Shown here piece by piece: positions 1-7,533 of a stretch of 11,749 bases of DNA. Both the position numbers and the translations under genes were made by a program. The stretch comes from an uncultured Succinatimonas sp. (lineage in GTDB: Bacteria > Pseudomonadota > Gammaproteobacteria > Enterobacterales > Succinivibrionaceae): positions 1 through 11,749 of the forward strand of contig URKL01000029.1 in the NCBI GenBank assembly GCA_900548485.1, in the 5' to 3' direction. Positions within the stretch are counted from its first letter, which is position 1. The number at the start of each line of letters is the position of its first letter. The notes beneath the pieces were generated by a model that made no database searches, was not told the DNA's origin, and saw only the letters and a list, made by a program, of their open reading frames with translations.

Positions 1-1
1 A

Positions 2-325
2 TTAGCCACAGAAGCAGGTCTTCGTGATGGCTCTCAGATTAATATCACTGCGGTTATCGATAAGATGCCAAGAACCATAAGACGTTTAATGCAGATCATC
101 GTTAAAGTCGTAATTATTGGTTTCTCTTGTACTATTTTCTGGACATCTTTAACTATTATTAAAAAACAAGTTCTCTCAGGTCAGGTATCTGCCGGTTTAG
201 AGTTACCGATGTGGCTTCCGTACTTATCCTTACCGGTCGCTTTTTTCATTATCACAGTGGTCCAACTTTACTGCTTAGGTATCTTAATTAAATCTCCATT
301 ACCTGAAAAAGAGGAGAAGAAATAA
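2..325 (+). CDS. dctQ: TRAP transporter small permease (DctQ family), C-terminal part, cut by window start
   Basis: The reading frame is open from base 2 with no stop, so the gene begins outside the window; the ATG at 65 is most likely internal. About 107 residues are visible. DctQ proteins are usually about 150-200 residues, so roughly half is missing. Two hydrophobic segments can be seen (around VVIIGFSCTIFW and YLSLPVAFFIITVVQLYCL). Between them is the family hallmark of a Q.S.GLELPMW-type stretch leading into the last helix. The small permease is the four-helix inner-membrane partner of DctM in a Na+-driven, binding-protein-dependent uptake system. Its stop codon TAA (323-325) directly abuts the dctM ATG, and GAGGAGAAG at 311-319 serves as the dctM ribosome binding site, so the two are translationally linked. 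The substrate cannot be read from this part; a dctP binding-protein gene would be expected upstream. Confidence 0.88.
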   Translation, partial: LATEAGLRDGSQINITAVIDKMPRTIRRLMQIIVKVVIIGFSCTIFWTSLTIIKKQVLSGQVSAGLELPMWLPYLSLPVAFFIITVVQLYCLGILIKSPLPEKEEKK

Positions 326-1591
326 ATGACAGGCATTATTTTATTTGGTTTATTTGCAGTATTGTTGATAATTGGTGTGCCGATTGCTTTAGCATTAGGT
401 GTATCTACTGCAGTAACTTTATTCTATTTAGGTATGCCGGTCGTTGTAGTCGGTCAGCGTATTTTTACTGCTTTAGATTCAAGTGGCATTATGGCTATTC
501 CGTTCTTCGTTTTAGCCGGTAACTTGATGACTCGAGGTGGTATTTCAAGACGTATTGTAGATTTAGCTAACGAGCTTGTTGGTGGTGTTCGTGGTGGCCT
601 GTTCTATGTAATGTTGATCTCCTGCGCCTTCTTCGCCGCTTTATCAGGTTCAGCTCCTGCAACCGTAATTGCCATCGGTGCTATGTTATATCCTGAGATG
701 ATTAAGCGTGGCTATCCTGAGGAAAGATCCGCAGGTTTATTAGCAGTAGCCGGTGGTTTAGGCCCGATCATCCCGCCGTCAATCATCATGGTTGTTTACG
801 GTACCATTACTTCAAGCTCTATTGGTGATTTGTTCAAGGGCGGTTTAGTTGCTGGTATCATGATTTCCGTAGTCTTAGCAGTCTTATGTATTTTCCTCTC
901 TCATAAGGAAAACTGGCCTAAGTCTGATAAGAAGCTCTCTATCAAAGATTTCTCTATTGCCTTCTACAAAGCTATTTGGGCTGTTTTATTACCTGTAATC
1001 ATCTTAGGTGGTATTTACTCAGGTTTAATGACCCCGACTGAGTCAGCTGCAGTTGCTGTAGTTTATTCCTTTGTTGTTGGTTGCTTCGTTTATCGCGAAA
1101 TTAAGATGAAGGATTTGATGTCTATCATCATTGATTCAGGTAAGGGCTCAGCAATGGTGCTCTTCATCATCGCAACTTCAACAGCTTTTGCTTGGTTATT
1201 CACCTATGCTGGTATTTCACAGATGCTTATCGATCTCATTACTAGCATGAACTTAGGTGCTACCGCTTATTGCTTGATTGTTGCCATTATCCTGTTAATC
1301 TTTGGTACTTTCTTAGAGGGTATTGCCACTTGCGTACTGTTAGTACCGCTGTTATGGCCAGTAGCTCAGAGCTTAGGTATCAATGTTGTACATTTTGGTA
1401 TGATCGTATCTATTTCAAACGTAATCGGTACTATGACACCTCCTGTAGCCGTTAACCTCTTTGCAGCTTCCTCTGTAACAAAGCTTTCAATGGGTAGCAT
1501 TGCTAAGGGTGAGATTCCGTTCTTTATCGGATATACCTTAGTATTCTTCCTCATCGTATTAGTACCTTGGTTTAGTACTTGTTTAATTTAA
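326..1591 (+). CDS. dctM: TRAP transporter large permease (DctM family)
   Basis: This is the full-length inner-membrane transport subunit, 421 residues, the usual DctM length (about 425). It carries out Na+-coupled uptake of an organic acid delivered by a periplasmic DctP/SiaP-type binding protein. Many hydrophobic helices cover the whole protein. Recognisable DctM landmarks are AIPFFVLAGNLM (57-68) followed by GGISRR, the SGSAPATV stretch (107-114) and GPIIPPS (146-152), which line the two substrate/Na+ half-sites. The ATG follows the dctQ stop with no gap, and GAGGAG at 311-316 is well placed. An intrinsic terminator follows 20 bases after the stop, so dctM ends its operon. The substrate is unknown: C4-dicarboxylates, sugar acids and sialic acid are all handled by this family. 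The gene looks intact. Confidence 0.95.
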   Translation: MTGIILFGLFAVLLIIGVPIALALGVSTAVTLFYLGMPVVVVGQRIFTALDSSGIMAIPFFVLAGNLMTRGGISRRIVDLANELVGGVRGGLFYVMLISCAFFAALSGSAPATVIAIGAMLYPEMIKRGYPEERSAGLLAVAGGLGPIIPPSIIMVVYGTITSSSIGDLFKGGLVAGIMISVVLAVLCIFLSHKENWPKSDKKLSIKDFSIAFYKAIWAVLLPVIILGGIYSGLMTPTESAAVAVVYSFVVGCFVYREIKMKDLMSIIIDSGKGSAMVLFIIATSTAFAWLFTYAGISQMLIDLITSMNLGATAYCLIVAIILLIFGTFLEGIATCVLLVPLLWPVAQSLGINVVHFGMIVSISNVIGTMTPPVAVNLFAASSVTKLSMGSIAKGEIPFFIGYTLVFFLIVLVPWFSTCLI

Positions 1592-1611
1592 TCAAATTTA
1601 ATCTATAAAAT

Positions 1612-1659
1612 AAGAGAGTGGTTTTTACGTCAAGAAGACGTAAAACCACTCTTTTTTTT
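1612..1659 (+). terminator. Intrinsic terminator after dctM
   Basis: The left arm 1615-1631 (AGAGTGG...ACGTC) pairs with the right arm 1637-1652 (GACGTAAAACCACTCT). This gives a 16-bp stem with one bulged T, a five-base AAGAA loop and a run of eight T (1652-1659). It is a textbook Rho-independent terminator closing the TRAP operon and insulating the next transcription unit. Confidence 0.93.
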
Positions 1660-1710
1660 ACTCTTAAAAATCCTTCAAAGATCCCTTTTAAAACTTAAGT
1701 GCTGAGTATT

Positions 1711-1719
1711 TGCTATAAT
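1711..1719 (+). promoter_or_regulatory. Extended -10 promoter for the glycosyltransferase operon
   Basis: TGCTATAAT matches the sigma-70 extended -10 consensus (TGnTATAAT) exactly. It lies about 47 bases upstream of the ATG at 1766 and downstream of the dctM terminator. No good -35 box is present at the expected distance (AAACTT at 1691-1696 is the best placed), which is typical for extended -10 promoters. Transcription would start near 1726. The -10 match is directly visible; activity is inferred. Confidence 0.6.
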
Positions 1720-1765
1720 ATATAAGAATTTATTTTTAAATTTTAGTTTTAATTTCGAGTTTTTT

Positions 1766-3379
1766 ATGGAATTTAAGTGCAGCAAACAGACTTTCTTTTT
1801 ATGTCTTTTAATTTTTGCTGCGGCCTTACCTGCGGTTTTTTTGCGTGAATTAAGCCCTATAAATGAGCTCAATTATATTGCTGCAGCTCAAGATGCAATC
1901 GATCACAATCGTTTTTTTTCTTTTTTTGAGGATGGAAAACCCTTTACGCAAACTCCACCCTTATATATGTGGATCTGTATGGTGGCAATTTTATTTGATG
2001 GCCTGCCGACAAGTTCCATTATGCTATTTTTAAATGTCTTTTCTCTTATAGGTATTATTCTTTTATTAGATCGCAATCTAGGTAGCATGCTTCGCTCAAA
2101 TTATCGCAATAAAGCCGCGGTAATGATTGTATCTATGCCTTTTATGATGACAGCTGCGCTCTTAGCTCAACCAATTGTCTTGTTCTCACTTTTAGTTGTG
2201 GCCTCAATTTGTTTGATAAAACAACGTGCCGAGCTTTTTATTATTGAACAAGAACCTGTGGTTGATACTGGAGATATCAGTATTCCGTTATTGATTTTTG
2301 CTTCTATTTTCACTAACGGTATTTTAGGACTGCTCATTCCTTTATTTACCTTGGCAATGGTATTGTTTGCTTTAAAGAAACGTAAGTATTTCTTTAAAAT
2401 CCTGCCATTAAAATATTTTTTTATTATCGCTTTTTTAATGTTTTTATGGCTAGTTTTAACTTTTATCGAAGCTGGTCTTGATTATACAATTAGACTTTTT
2501 ATTACAGAGCCTTATTTACGTTTGATAGGCGAGATCGGTTCATCCCATAATTTTGCCTTCTATTTTTTTGCATTTTGGGTTTTATCTTTTCCCTTAGGTA
2601 TCAGTGCAGCTTATGCAGCAATTAAAATTATTTTATCTGAGAGAAGACAAATTGAGCTTTCGGCTATTTTTGCAATTTCAATTCCTGTAGCTACGTTGAT
2701 TTTAATTTCAATTCCTAGCTCAAAGGATGTAACTTATGTTTTTGCTTCTTTGCCATCCTTGGCGTATTTCTTGGTGTATTACAATCAAAAATATGGTTCT
2801 CGCGATAAGATTTTAAAATTAACCTTTGTCTTAGGTTTATTGCCTTTTGGTTTATTATTCTTTGCTTATTTTTATGTAAAAAGGGAAATTCCTAGTCTAA
2901 ATAGCATTTATATTATCAGTGCTTTATTATTTTTAATGCTCTTTAGTGCTTTAGCTATTTTTAAAGTTTCCCGCTCAAGTGCCACAGAAGGTATTATGAC
3001 CTTTGGTATTGGTGTCTTGGTAATGAGCTTTACTGCAGGTTTTGCCATGCCTGAAATTAATAATTCGGTAAGTTATACCTTAGTTGGAGAGGCTTTAGAT
3101 CAAAAGATTTCCGAGTCTAAAAATTTTAATATCTGCTATATAGGTATAAATAACCCTTGGACTTTAAAACTCTATAATAAAGATATGAATTTGCGCTCAA
3201 GTACGCGAGACAATATTAATCTTGATTATTGCCGTAATAACTTTAGAATTATTGGACGCTCGGCCTTGCGCGACCATCAGGAACTCAATGAGCTTAAGAA
3301 CTTAAAAAATGCTCGTATGTATGGCGATACCTTGCTCATCAGTCCTGAAGATATTAAAAAGGAGAAAAATGATGAGTAA
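1766..3379 (+). CDS. ArnT/GT39-like integral membrane glycosyltransferase
   Basis: A 537-residue polytopic protein with a GT-C (PMT/ArnT) layout: one N-terminal helix (about 10-26), a periplasmic loop, about ten further hydrophobic segments to residue 427, and a soluble C-terminal tail (430-537). Family landmarks are visible. The first loop has ELSPINE (28-34) followed by FEDGKPFTQTPPLYMW (54-69), corresponding to the DE...NG..Y..KPPL.YW region. EPYLRL...SSHNFAFYF (248-268) corresponds to the RF....H..P.WFY region. SSKDVTYVFASLPSLAYFL (318-336) corresponds to SK..TYILP..PPLALL. Such enzymes move a sugar from a polyprenyl-phosphate donor onto lipid A, a glycan or protein on the periplasmic side. 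Oddities: the usual acidic pair reads Asn33-Glu34 and the KPPL lysine is Thr63, so donor or activity may differ from ArnT. The ribosome binding site is weak (GAG about 6 bases before ATG). The gene overlaps the following epimerase gene by 8 bases. Donor and acceptor are unknown. Confidence 0.82.
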   Translation: MEFKCSKQTFFLCLLIFAAALPAVFLRELSPINELNYIAAAQDAIDHNRFFSFFEDGKPFTQTPPLYMWICMVAILFDGLPTSSIMLFLNVFSLIGIILLLDRNLGSMLRSNYRNKAAVMIVSMPFMMTAALLAQPIVLFSLLVVASICLIKQRAELFIIEQEPVVDTGDISIPLLIFASIFTNGILGLLIPLFTLAMVLFALKKRKYFFKILPLKYFFIIAFLMFLWLVLTFIEAGLDYTIRLFITEPYLRLIGEIGSSHNFAFYFFAFWVLSFPLGISAAYAAIKIILSERRQIELSAIFAISIPVATLILISIPSSKDVTYVFASLPSLAYFLVYYNQKYGSRDKILKLTFVLGLLPFGLLFFAYFYVKREIPSLNSIYIISALLFLMLFSALAIFKVSRSSATEGIMTFGIGVLVMSFTAGFAMPEINNSVSYTLVGEALDQKISESKNFNICYIGINNPWTLKLYNKDMNLRSSTRDNINLDYCRNNFRIIGRSALRDHQELNELKNLKNARMYGDTLLISPEDIKKEKNDE

Positions 3380-4409
3380 AAAGGTATTAATTACAGGTGT
3401 AGCGGGATTTTTAGGCATGCATGCGGCACTGTCTTGTCTTAAGTTAGGCTTTAAGGTAGTAGGTATTGACGATCTTAATGATTTTACCTATGGAGCTTAC
3501 CTTAAGTTTGATAGATTAGGTATTTTAGGCCTAGATGTTTCAGAACTAGCAAGCTCTACCTATGCAAAGAATGGAGATTTTGAGTTTCATTGCTTTGATA
3601 TAGCTGATACTCCAACAGTAGAGGCTATGATTATGGATGGGGATTTTGACCTTATCCTCCATTTTGCTTCTTTGTCTTCAGTTAAAGCTGCAACCTTATC
3701 CCCATCAGTCTTCTTTAAAGCTAATGTAAAAGGCTTAGAGTCGATTTTAGAAGGAATTAGATCTCTTAAAAATAAGCGTCCTTTATTGATCAATGCTTCC
3801 TCAGCCGCTATTTATGGTGAAAGTGCAGGTTTACTTTTAACTGAGGATGATAAAAATTTATTAAAGCCTAATTCTATCTATGCTACCTCTAAGCTAATGG
3901 GGGAGCAGTTATGTGAGGTTTATGGACGCCTCTATGATATTAAATCTGTCAATATGCGTATTTTTAATGTGTATGGACCATTCATGCGCCCTGATACTTT
4001 GTTATTTAAATTGCAAAGATTGATGACCACTAATGATCCTTTAGATTTATATGATGGTGGTAAGCTCACCCATGATTTTCTCTATATTGACGATTTTATA
4101 GAGGCTTTAAAGTGCTTGATGAGTTTTGAAAGTGACAATAATTGTGAGTTCTTTAATATTGGTAGTGGTGAGGCAATTTCTGTCAAAAATATTATTTCAA
4201 AGTATGAAAAACTTAATAATACACAGCTTAAGACTTATGCTTGTGAAAGCCCTTTAGGTGAGTGTGGGAATCTTACCTCATGCAATGAAAAGTTTATTCG
4301 TTATTTTAACTTCTATCCTAAAATTTCCTTAGATACAGGCTTAGCTCAATTCCACAATTGGGCCATGTCTTATTTACATAGTACTGATAGTTACTTTAAA
4401 AATTTATAA
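3372..4409 (+). CDS. NAD-dependent sugar-nucleotide epimerase/dehydratase (UDP-glucuronate 4-epimerase-like SDR)
   Basis: A 345-residue extended short-chain dehydrogenase. The start at 3372 is preferred because AAGGAG ending at 3364 lies 7 bases upstream and MSKKVLITG is the canonical family N-terminus; the adjacent ATG at 3369 would give only 4 bases. Visible motifs are the Rossmann GVAGFLG (9-15), the NAD ribose acid in GIDDLND (31-37), NASSAAIYG (141-149) with the catalytic Ser/Thr region, the Tyr170-X3-Lys174 pair in IYATSK, RIFNVYGPFMRPD (196-208), and HDFLYIDDF (234-242). GIDDLND and VYGP..RPD with LFK resemble UDP-glucuronate 4-epimerases and related dehydratases, but the exact sugar cannot be fixed. 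It is a cytosolic enzyme. The start overlaps the glycosyltransferase stop and only 2 bases separate it from the TatD gene, so all three are co-transcribed. Supplying the sugar for the upstream transferase is inference. Confidence 0.88.
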   Translation: MSKKVLITGVAGFLGMHAALSCLKLGFKVVGIDDLNDFTYGAYLKFDRLGILGLDVSELASSTYAKNGDFEFHCFDIADTPTVEAMIMDGDFDLILHFASLSSVKAATLSPSVFFKANVKGLESILEGIRSLKNKRPLLINASSAAIYGESAGLLLTEDDKNLLKPNSIYATSKLMGEQLCEVYGRLYDIKSVNMRIFNVYGPFMRPDTLLFKLQRLMTTNDPLDLYDGGKLTHDFLYIDDFIEALKCLMSFESDNNCEFFNIGSGEAISVKNIISKYEKLNNTQLKTYACESPLGECGNLTSCNEKFIRYFNFYPKISLDTGLAQFHNWAMSYLHSTDSYFKNL

Positions 4410-4411
4410 TT

Positions 4412-5275
4412 ATGCCTTATTTAGTTGATTCGCATTGCCATTTAGCTTCGCTATCTTATAAAAGCGAAGCTTTTTCATCCTTACCAGAGCTTTTAAAACG
4501 AGCTTATAGATGTGGAGTTACACATTTTTTATCTATTGCTTGTACTCTAGAGGAGTTTAAAAAACAACAAGAACTTACTTTAGGTTATGACAATATATAT
4601 TTATCTGCAGGTATTCATCCTTTAAATTTAGAGGAAGCCTCTTTATGGCAAGAGAAGGATTTAGCTTCTTGCTTTAAAGATTCTAAAACCATTGCCATCG
4701 GTGAGTGTGGACTTGATTACCATTATTCACCTGATAATAAAGCTGAGCAACTTGATACCTTTGCAAGACAAATTGCATTATCTCATGAGGTAAAAAAGCC
4801 GTTAATTATCCATGCCCGAGAAGCTTCAAAGGATACTATAGCTTTAATGAAGTCTGAAAATGCTCGCGATAGTGGAGGAGTAATCCATTGCTTTACTGAT
4901 ACTGTGGAGATGGCTCGTATTTGTCTTGATCTAGGCTTTTATATTTCTTTTACAGGAATTGCTACTTTTAAAGCTTCTGATAATGTGAGAGAGGTTTTAA
5001 AGTATGTGCCTTTAGATAGAATGATGGTTGAGACCGATTGCCCTTATTTAGCGCCAATTCCGGTACGAGGTATTGAAAATGAACCGGCTTTCGTTCGTTA
5101 TACTACAGAATATATTGCAGATTTTAAAAATACTACCCCTGCAAAATTAGCCGCAATTACTTCTAAGAACTTTGAAGATTTGTATAAGATAAAACTTGCA
5201 GAGCCACAAAGTTTGGATATTGAGGTATCAACCTATAAATTAAAGCCGGCAATTTTAGATATGCCTTTACTTTAA
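4412..5275 (+). CDS. TatD-family metal-dependent DNase (YcfH-like)
   Basis: A 287-residue amidohydrolase-fold protein, slightly longer than the usual 260-265 because of an unrecognised tail after about residue 263. The two-metal site is complete: His8 and His10 in DSHCHL, Glu98 in GECGLDYHY, His134 in LIIHAR, His159 in VIHCF, and Asp209 in ETDCPYLAP. TatD-family proteins are cytosolic metal-dependent 3'-5' exonucleases linked to DNA repair, and some act on other substrates such as D-aminoacyl-tRNA. The ATG lies 2 bases after the epimerase stop with no visible Shine-Dalgarno, so translation probably depends on coupling. A terminator-like hairpin sits within codons 11-21. Its place after two glycan genes is unusual; a role in glycan synthesis should not be assumed. 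It is followed by a bidirectional terminator. Confidence 0.93.
   Translation: MPYLVDSHCHLASLSYKSEAFSSLPELLKRAYRCGVTHFLSIACTLEEFKKQQELTLGYDNIYLSAGIHPLNLEEASLWQEKDLASCFKDSKTIAIGECGLDYHYSPDNKAEQLDTFARQIALSHEVKKPLIIHAREASKDTIALMKSENARDSGGVIHCFTDTVEMARICLDLGFYISFTGIATFKASDNVREVLKYVPLDRMMVETDCPYLAPIPVRGIENEPAFVRYTTEYIADFKNTTPAKLAAITSKNFEDLYKIKLAEPQSLDIEVSTYKLKPAILDMPLL
4444..4475 (+). promoter_or_regulatory. Terminator-like hairpin inside the 5' end of the TatD gene
   Basis: AGCTTCGCT (4444-4452) and AGCGAAGCT (4463-4471) form a perfect 9-bp inverted repeat with a 10-base loop. A run of five T (4471-4475) follows, its first base paired in the stem. It lies 32 bases after the ATG and encodes residues 11-21. 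The structure is directly visible. Action as a partial intragenic terminator or attenuator is inferred; the long loop argues for modest strength, and translating ribosomes would disrupt it. Confidence 0.4.
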
Positions 5276-5321
5276 AAATAATTTGAAATCTTTAAAATAA
5301 AGTAAAAAAACTCAAAGCAAT

Positions 5322-5358
5322 GATAAGAAAAAGGACTAATCAGGTCCTTTTTCTTATC
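5322..5358. terminator. Bidirectional terminator between convergent operons
   Basis: GATAAGAAAAAGGAC (5322-5336) and GTCCTTTTTCTTATC (5344-5358) form a perfect 15-bp inverted repeat around a 7-base loop. The A-tract and T-tract lie inside the outer stem, so the inner GGAC/GTCC core is followed by five T on either strand. It sits between the TatD gene (+) and the kinase-like gene (-), both of which end here, which fits termination in both directions. Confidence 0.8.
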
Positions 5359-5367
5359 TATAAAGAT

Positions 5368-5970
5368 CTATTCTTTAGCAAGGGTATTTTTAACCATATC
5401 AACTAAGAGTTTAGCGGTTAATTCCTCACCAAAGCGACTACTATCTATCATTAAGTCGCGATCGTCAAAATCACTCTTGCAATCAGGACAATAAATACGT
5501 CTATAAGCTAAGCGTGCGGTATCGACTTTCTTTAAGGCGTTGATAGCATCCTTTTTTTCCATCATAAGCTTATTGATGCAATTATCTAAGCGCTTTTCAA
5601 AAGGTGCATAGACATAAACATGTAAAGCATTAGGATGGTCACGTAAGATACTATCGGCGCAACGACCAACAATGATACAAGATCCTTTTGAGACAAAATC
5701 TAAGATGACATTCTTTTGAGTTTCAAAGATTTCGTCGCGAATTGAATATGAGGAGAAACGGAAAAGGTAGTTCTTACGCATAAAGAAGCCTTCATGGGCC
5801 TGCTCATCATAATCACTAATATCTTTTTTCATGAGTCCTAAGCGTCTGGCAGTTTCAGCCACAATATCGCGATCATAAAAATTGATATTGAGCTCTTTTG
5901 CCATAAGCTGAGCGATAGTACGACCCATACTTGCAAATTGACGCGAGATTGTAATTACATAGGGTTTCAT
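5368..5970 (-). CDS. Cytidylate-kinase-like family protein
   Basis: A 200-residue cytosolic P-loop protein resembling the cytidylate-kinase-like family (Cytidylate_kinase2 in Pfam). The N-terminus VITISRQFASMGRTIAQ (5-21) aligns with the family signature VITISRQFGSGGREIA. It is followed by FYDRDIVAETARRLGL (31-46), CIIVGRCADSIL (98-109) and a C-terminal MIDSSRFG (174-181). The ATG at 5970 is chosen because AAAGGA (5980-5985) lies 9 bases upstream; the in-frame TTG at 5976 would be only 3 bases from it. The gene starts 13 bases after the second permease gene, with its Shine-Dalgarno overlapping that stop, so it is the last gene of the amino-acid ABC operon. Oddities are two glycines of the P-loop region replaced (Ala13, Met15) and a Cys161-Pro-Asp-Cys164 motif where homologues usually carry a Tyr-Thr-Gly-type stretch. 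The substrate of this family is mostly unknown; CMP kinase activity is not established. Confidence 0.8.
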   Translation of the reverse strand: MKPYVITISRQFASMGRTIAQLMAKELNINFYDRDIVAETARRLGLMKKDISDYDEQAHEGFFMRKNYLFRFSSYSIRDEIFETQKNVILDFVSKGSCIIVGRCADSILRDHPNALHVYVYAPFEKRLDNCINKLMMEKKDAINALKKVDTARLAYRRIYCPDCKSDFDDRDLMIDSSRFGEELTAKLLVDMVKNTLAKE

Positions 5971-5983
5971 TTCCAATATTCCT

Positions 5984-6757
5984 TTAATTCTCAGTCAAAA
6001 TTAGACGATTTTTAGGTTTATTATTTTGTAAACGACGTACTAAGATTGATAAGGAGAAGTTGATAATAAAGTAAATTGCTGCCGCACAACCATAAAGTAC
6101 AAATACATCAGAGACGTTAATTGCATTTAAGCCATTGTACATATTTGCTGAGGATAATAACTGTCTTACACGAGCCATTAATTCAATAGTAGCTACGTTA
6201 GCTAAGTAAGAGGAGTCCTTGATGGTGGTAATGATCTGACTTAATAAAGTCGGAATTACATTACGTAAAGCCTGAGGCAGGATGATATAGAACATTACCT
6301 GTACGATATTAAAACCCTGCGAGAAACCAGCTTCAAATTGACCGCGAGCTACAGAGTTTAAACCACCACGGATGATTTCAGCAATAACAGAGGATGCAAA
6401 TAGAATTAAAGCTACGGAGGCTTTAAATAATAAGCTAGTCTCTACTGTAGAGAGGCCGAACAAGCGGTGTTTAAAAATCTCGGGGCAAGGACAAAAAACT
6501 ACACAAATAAAAATCCAGAGCAATAATGGAGTATTTCTGAAGATTTCAATGTAGGCGATGGCGGCATATTTGAAAATCCTGTATTTAGGATCGTTACAAT
6601 AATTGCGTACCAAGGCTAAAACTGAACCAAAAGCTACACCTATAACTACAGCAATGGCAGAGATGATGAGTGTAAATAAGGTTCCCTTTAAGATATAAAT
6701 CCAAATAGCACTTCTAGATAAGATACTAAAACTGGCGGCCCATTCTTCAATCAACAT
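5984..6757 (-). CDS. Polar amino-acid ABC transporter permease (HisM/GlnP family), second subunit
   Basis: A 257-residue inner-membrane permease with about five helices. It carries the family features FRNTPLL (73-79) and the EAA loop AEIIRGG...ARGQFEAGFSQGFN (126-150), which docks on the ATPase. FYIILPQALRNVIP (156-169) is also typical. GAGGAG ends 7 bases before the ATG. The start overlaps the stop of the first permease by 11 bases, so the two are translationally coupled and probably form the heterodimeric channel for the Peb1-like binding protein. In the Campylobacter Peb1 locus two permease genes also follow the binding-protein gene. A CPC motif (89-91) in the loop after the second or third helix is not something I recall in the family. 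The gene is intact. Confidence 0.93.
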   Translation of the reverse strand: MLIEEWAASFSILSRSAIWIYILKGTLFTLIISAIAVVIGVAFGSVLALVRNYCNDPKYRIFKYAAIAYIEIFRNTPLLLWIFICVVFCPCPEIFKHRLFGLSTVETSLLFKASVALILFASSVIAEIIRGGLNSVARGQFEAGFSQGFNIVQVMFYIILPQALRNVIPTLLSQIITTIKDSSYLANVATIELMARVRQLLSSANMYNGLNAINVSDVFVLYGCAAAIYFIINFSLSILVRRLQNNKPKNRLILTEN

Positions 6758-7484
6758 CGGAACTCTCCTCTACAACAGTCGCCTTTTTCTTCATGTTTTG
6801 CATCTGGTCACGCTTTTTAAGGTTGTTTTCCCAAGAGCTTGCCATCTTTGATAACGGGAAGCAGAAGATAAAGAATAATAAACCTGAAACTAAGTAAGCC
6901 GGGCCATAAGCGCCACCGGTATTGATACCTGTTACAAAGCTGTAGGTTAAAGAAATTAAATCAGAACCACCAATGATGTATAAGCAGGAAGTGTTTTTAA
7001 TTAAATTTACAATCTGATTTACAGATGGTGGCAAAATGATCTTGATACTTTGAGGCAGAATGATGTGATACATCATGCCAATATAGTTAAAGCCCTGAGA
7101 CTGAGCGGCTTCAAATTGTCCCTTGTGAATAGACTGAATACCAGCACGGATTACTTCTGCCATATAGGCGCCGTGGTAGATGCCGATAGAAACAATACCA
7201 GAGAGCAAGATACCAATACTATTGCCAGAGAAAGACAGAGCATAGTATAAAAAACATATCTGCAATAATAAGGGAGTATTTTGGATAAATTCCACATAAA
7301 TGCGTGCAATGATACGCAAAGAGACCTTATTGCTTGTGGACATTAAACCAAAGAGAATGCCTAATACCATGGAGATAATGATTGCAAAGACAGCAGTCTC
7401 AATAGTAGTTAGGAAGCCAAGCAAAAAGGTTTCCCGGTAAGTCCAGACTTTTAGCCAGGCTACGGGTGAAAATAGGGTTTCCAT
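6747..7484 (-). CDS. Polar amino-acid ABC transporter permease (HisM/GlnP family), first subunit
   Basis: A 245-residue inner-membrane permease. Key features are FIQNTPLLLQICFLYY (66-81), the EAA loop AEVIRAGIQSIHKGQ followed by FEAAQSQGFN (109-133), and YHIILPQSIKIILPP (139-153). The charged C-terminal tail (about 219-245) is cytosolic. The ATG at 7484 is 62 bases downstream of the binding-protein stop, with only a weak ribosome binding site (GGA about 9 bases upstream) and a stem-loop in the gap. Together these may keep permease levels below those of the binding protein. The stop lies inside the start of the second permease gene. It is expected to pair with that permease and the ATPase to import acidic or other polar amino acids. 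Confidence 0.93.
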   Translation of the reverse strand: METLFSPVAWLKVWTYRETFLLGFLTTIETAVFAIIISMVLGILFGLMSTSNKVSLRIIARIYVEFIQNTPLLLQICFLYYALSFSGNSIGILLSGIVSIGIYHGAYMAEVIRAGIQSIHKGQFEAAQSQGFNYIGMMYHIILPQSIKIILPPSVNQIVNLIKNTSCLYIIGGSDLISLTYSFVTGINTGGAYGPAYLVSGLLFFIFCFPLSKMASSWENNLKKRDQMQNMKKKATVVEESSDVD

Positions 7485-7510
7485 GCAAAATTTCCGAAAG
7501 TTAAGATTAA

Positions 7511-7533
7511 AACCCCTGATTTAATCAGGGGTT
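7511..7533 (-). terminator. Stem-loop between binding-protein and permease genes (partial terminator or 3' stabiliser)
   Basis: AACCCCTGA (7511-7519) and TCAGGGGTT (7525-7533) form a perfect 9-bp stem with a five-base loop that can close further. On the - strand it is followed by a short T-rich stretch (TTTTAATCTT). It lies 13 bases after the binding-protein stop and within the operon. Such hairpins commonly protect the binding-protein mRNA or partly terminate transcription, so that binding protein exceeds permease. That role is inferred here. Confidence 0.65.

Noticed and set aside
65..325. ATG at 65 as a genuine start of a short 86-residue protein
   Set aside because: The same frame is open to the window edge and the visible part aligns with the C-terminal half of DctQ, so the gene is cut by the window.
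1675..1872. 65-codon - strand frame over the glycosyltransferase promoter and start
   Set aside because: It is lysine/asparagine-rich AT-driven frame, antisense to the transferase start, with no domain.
3309..3371. Longer N-terminal extension of the epimerase, starting at 3309
   Set aside because: The extra residues are antisense-like filler overlapping the glycosyltransferase end. The Shine-Dalgarno and the canonical MSKKVLITG start support 3372.
5971..5976. TTG start two codons upstream for the kinase-like gene
   Set aside because: It lies only 3 bases from the AAAGGA motif. The ATG at 5970 has normal spacing.
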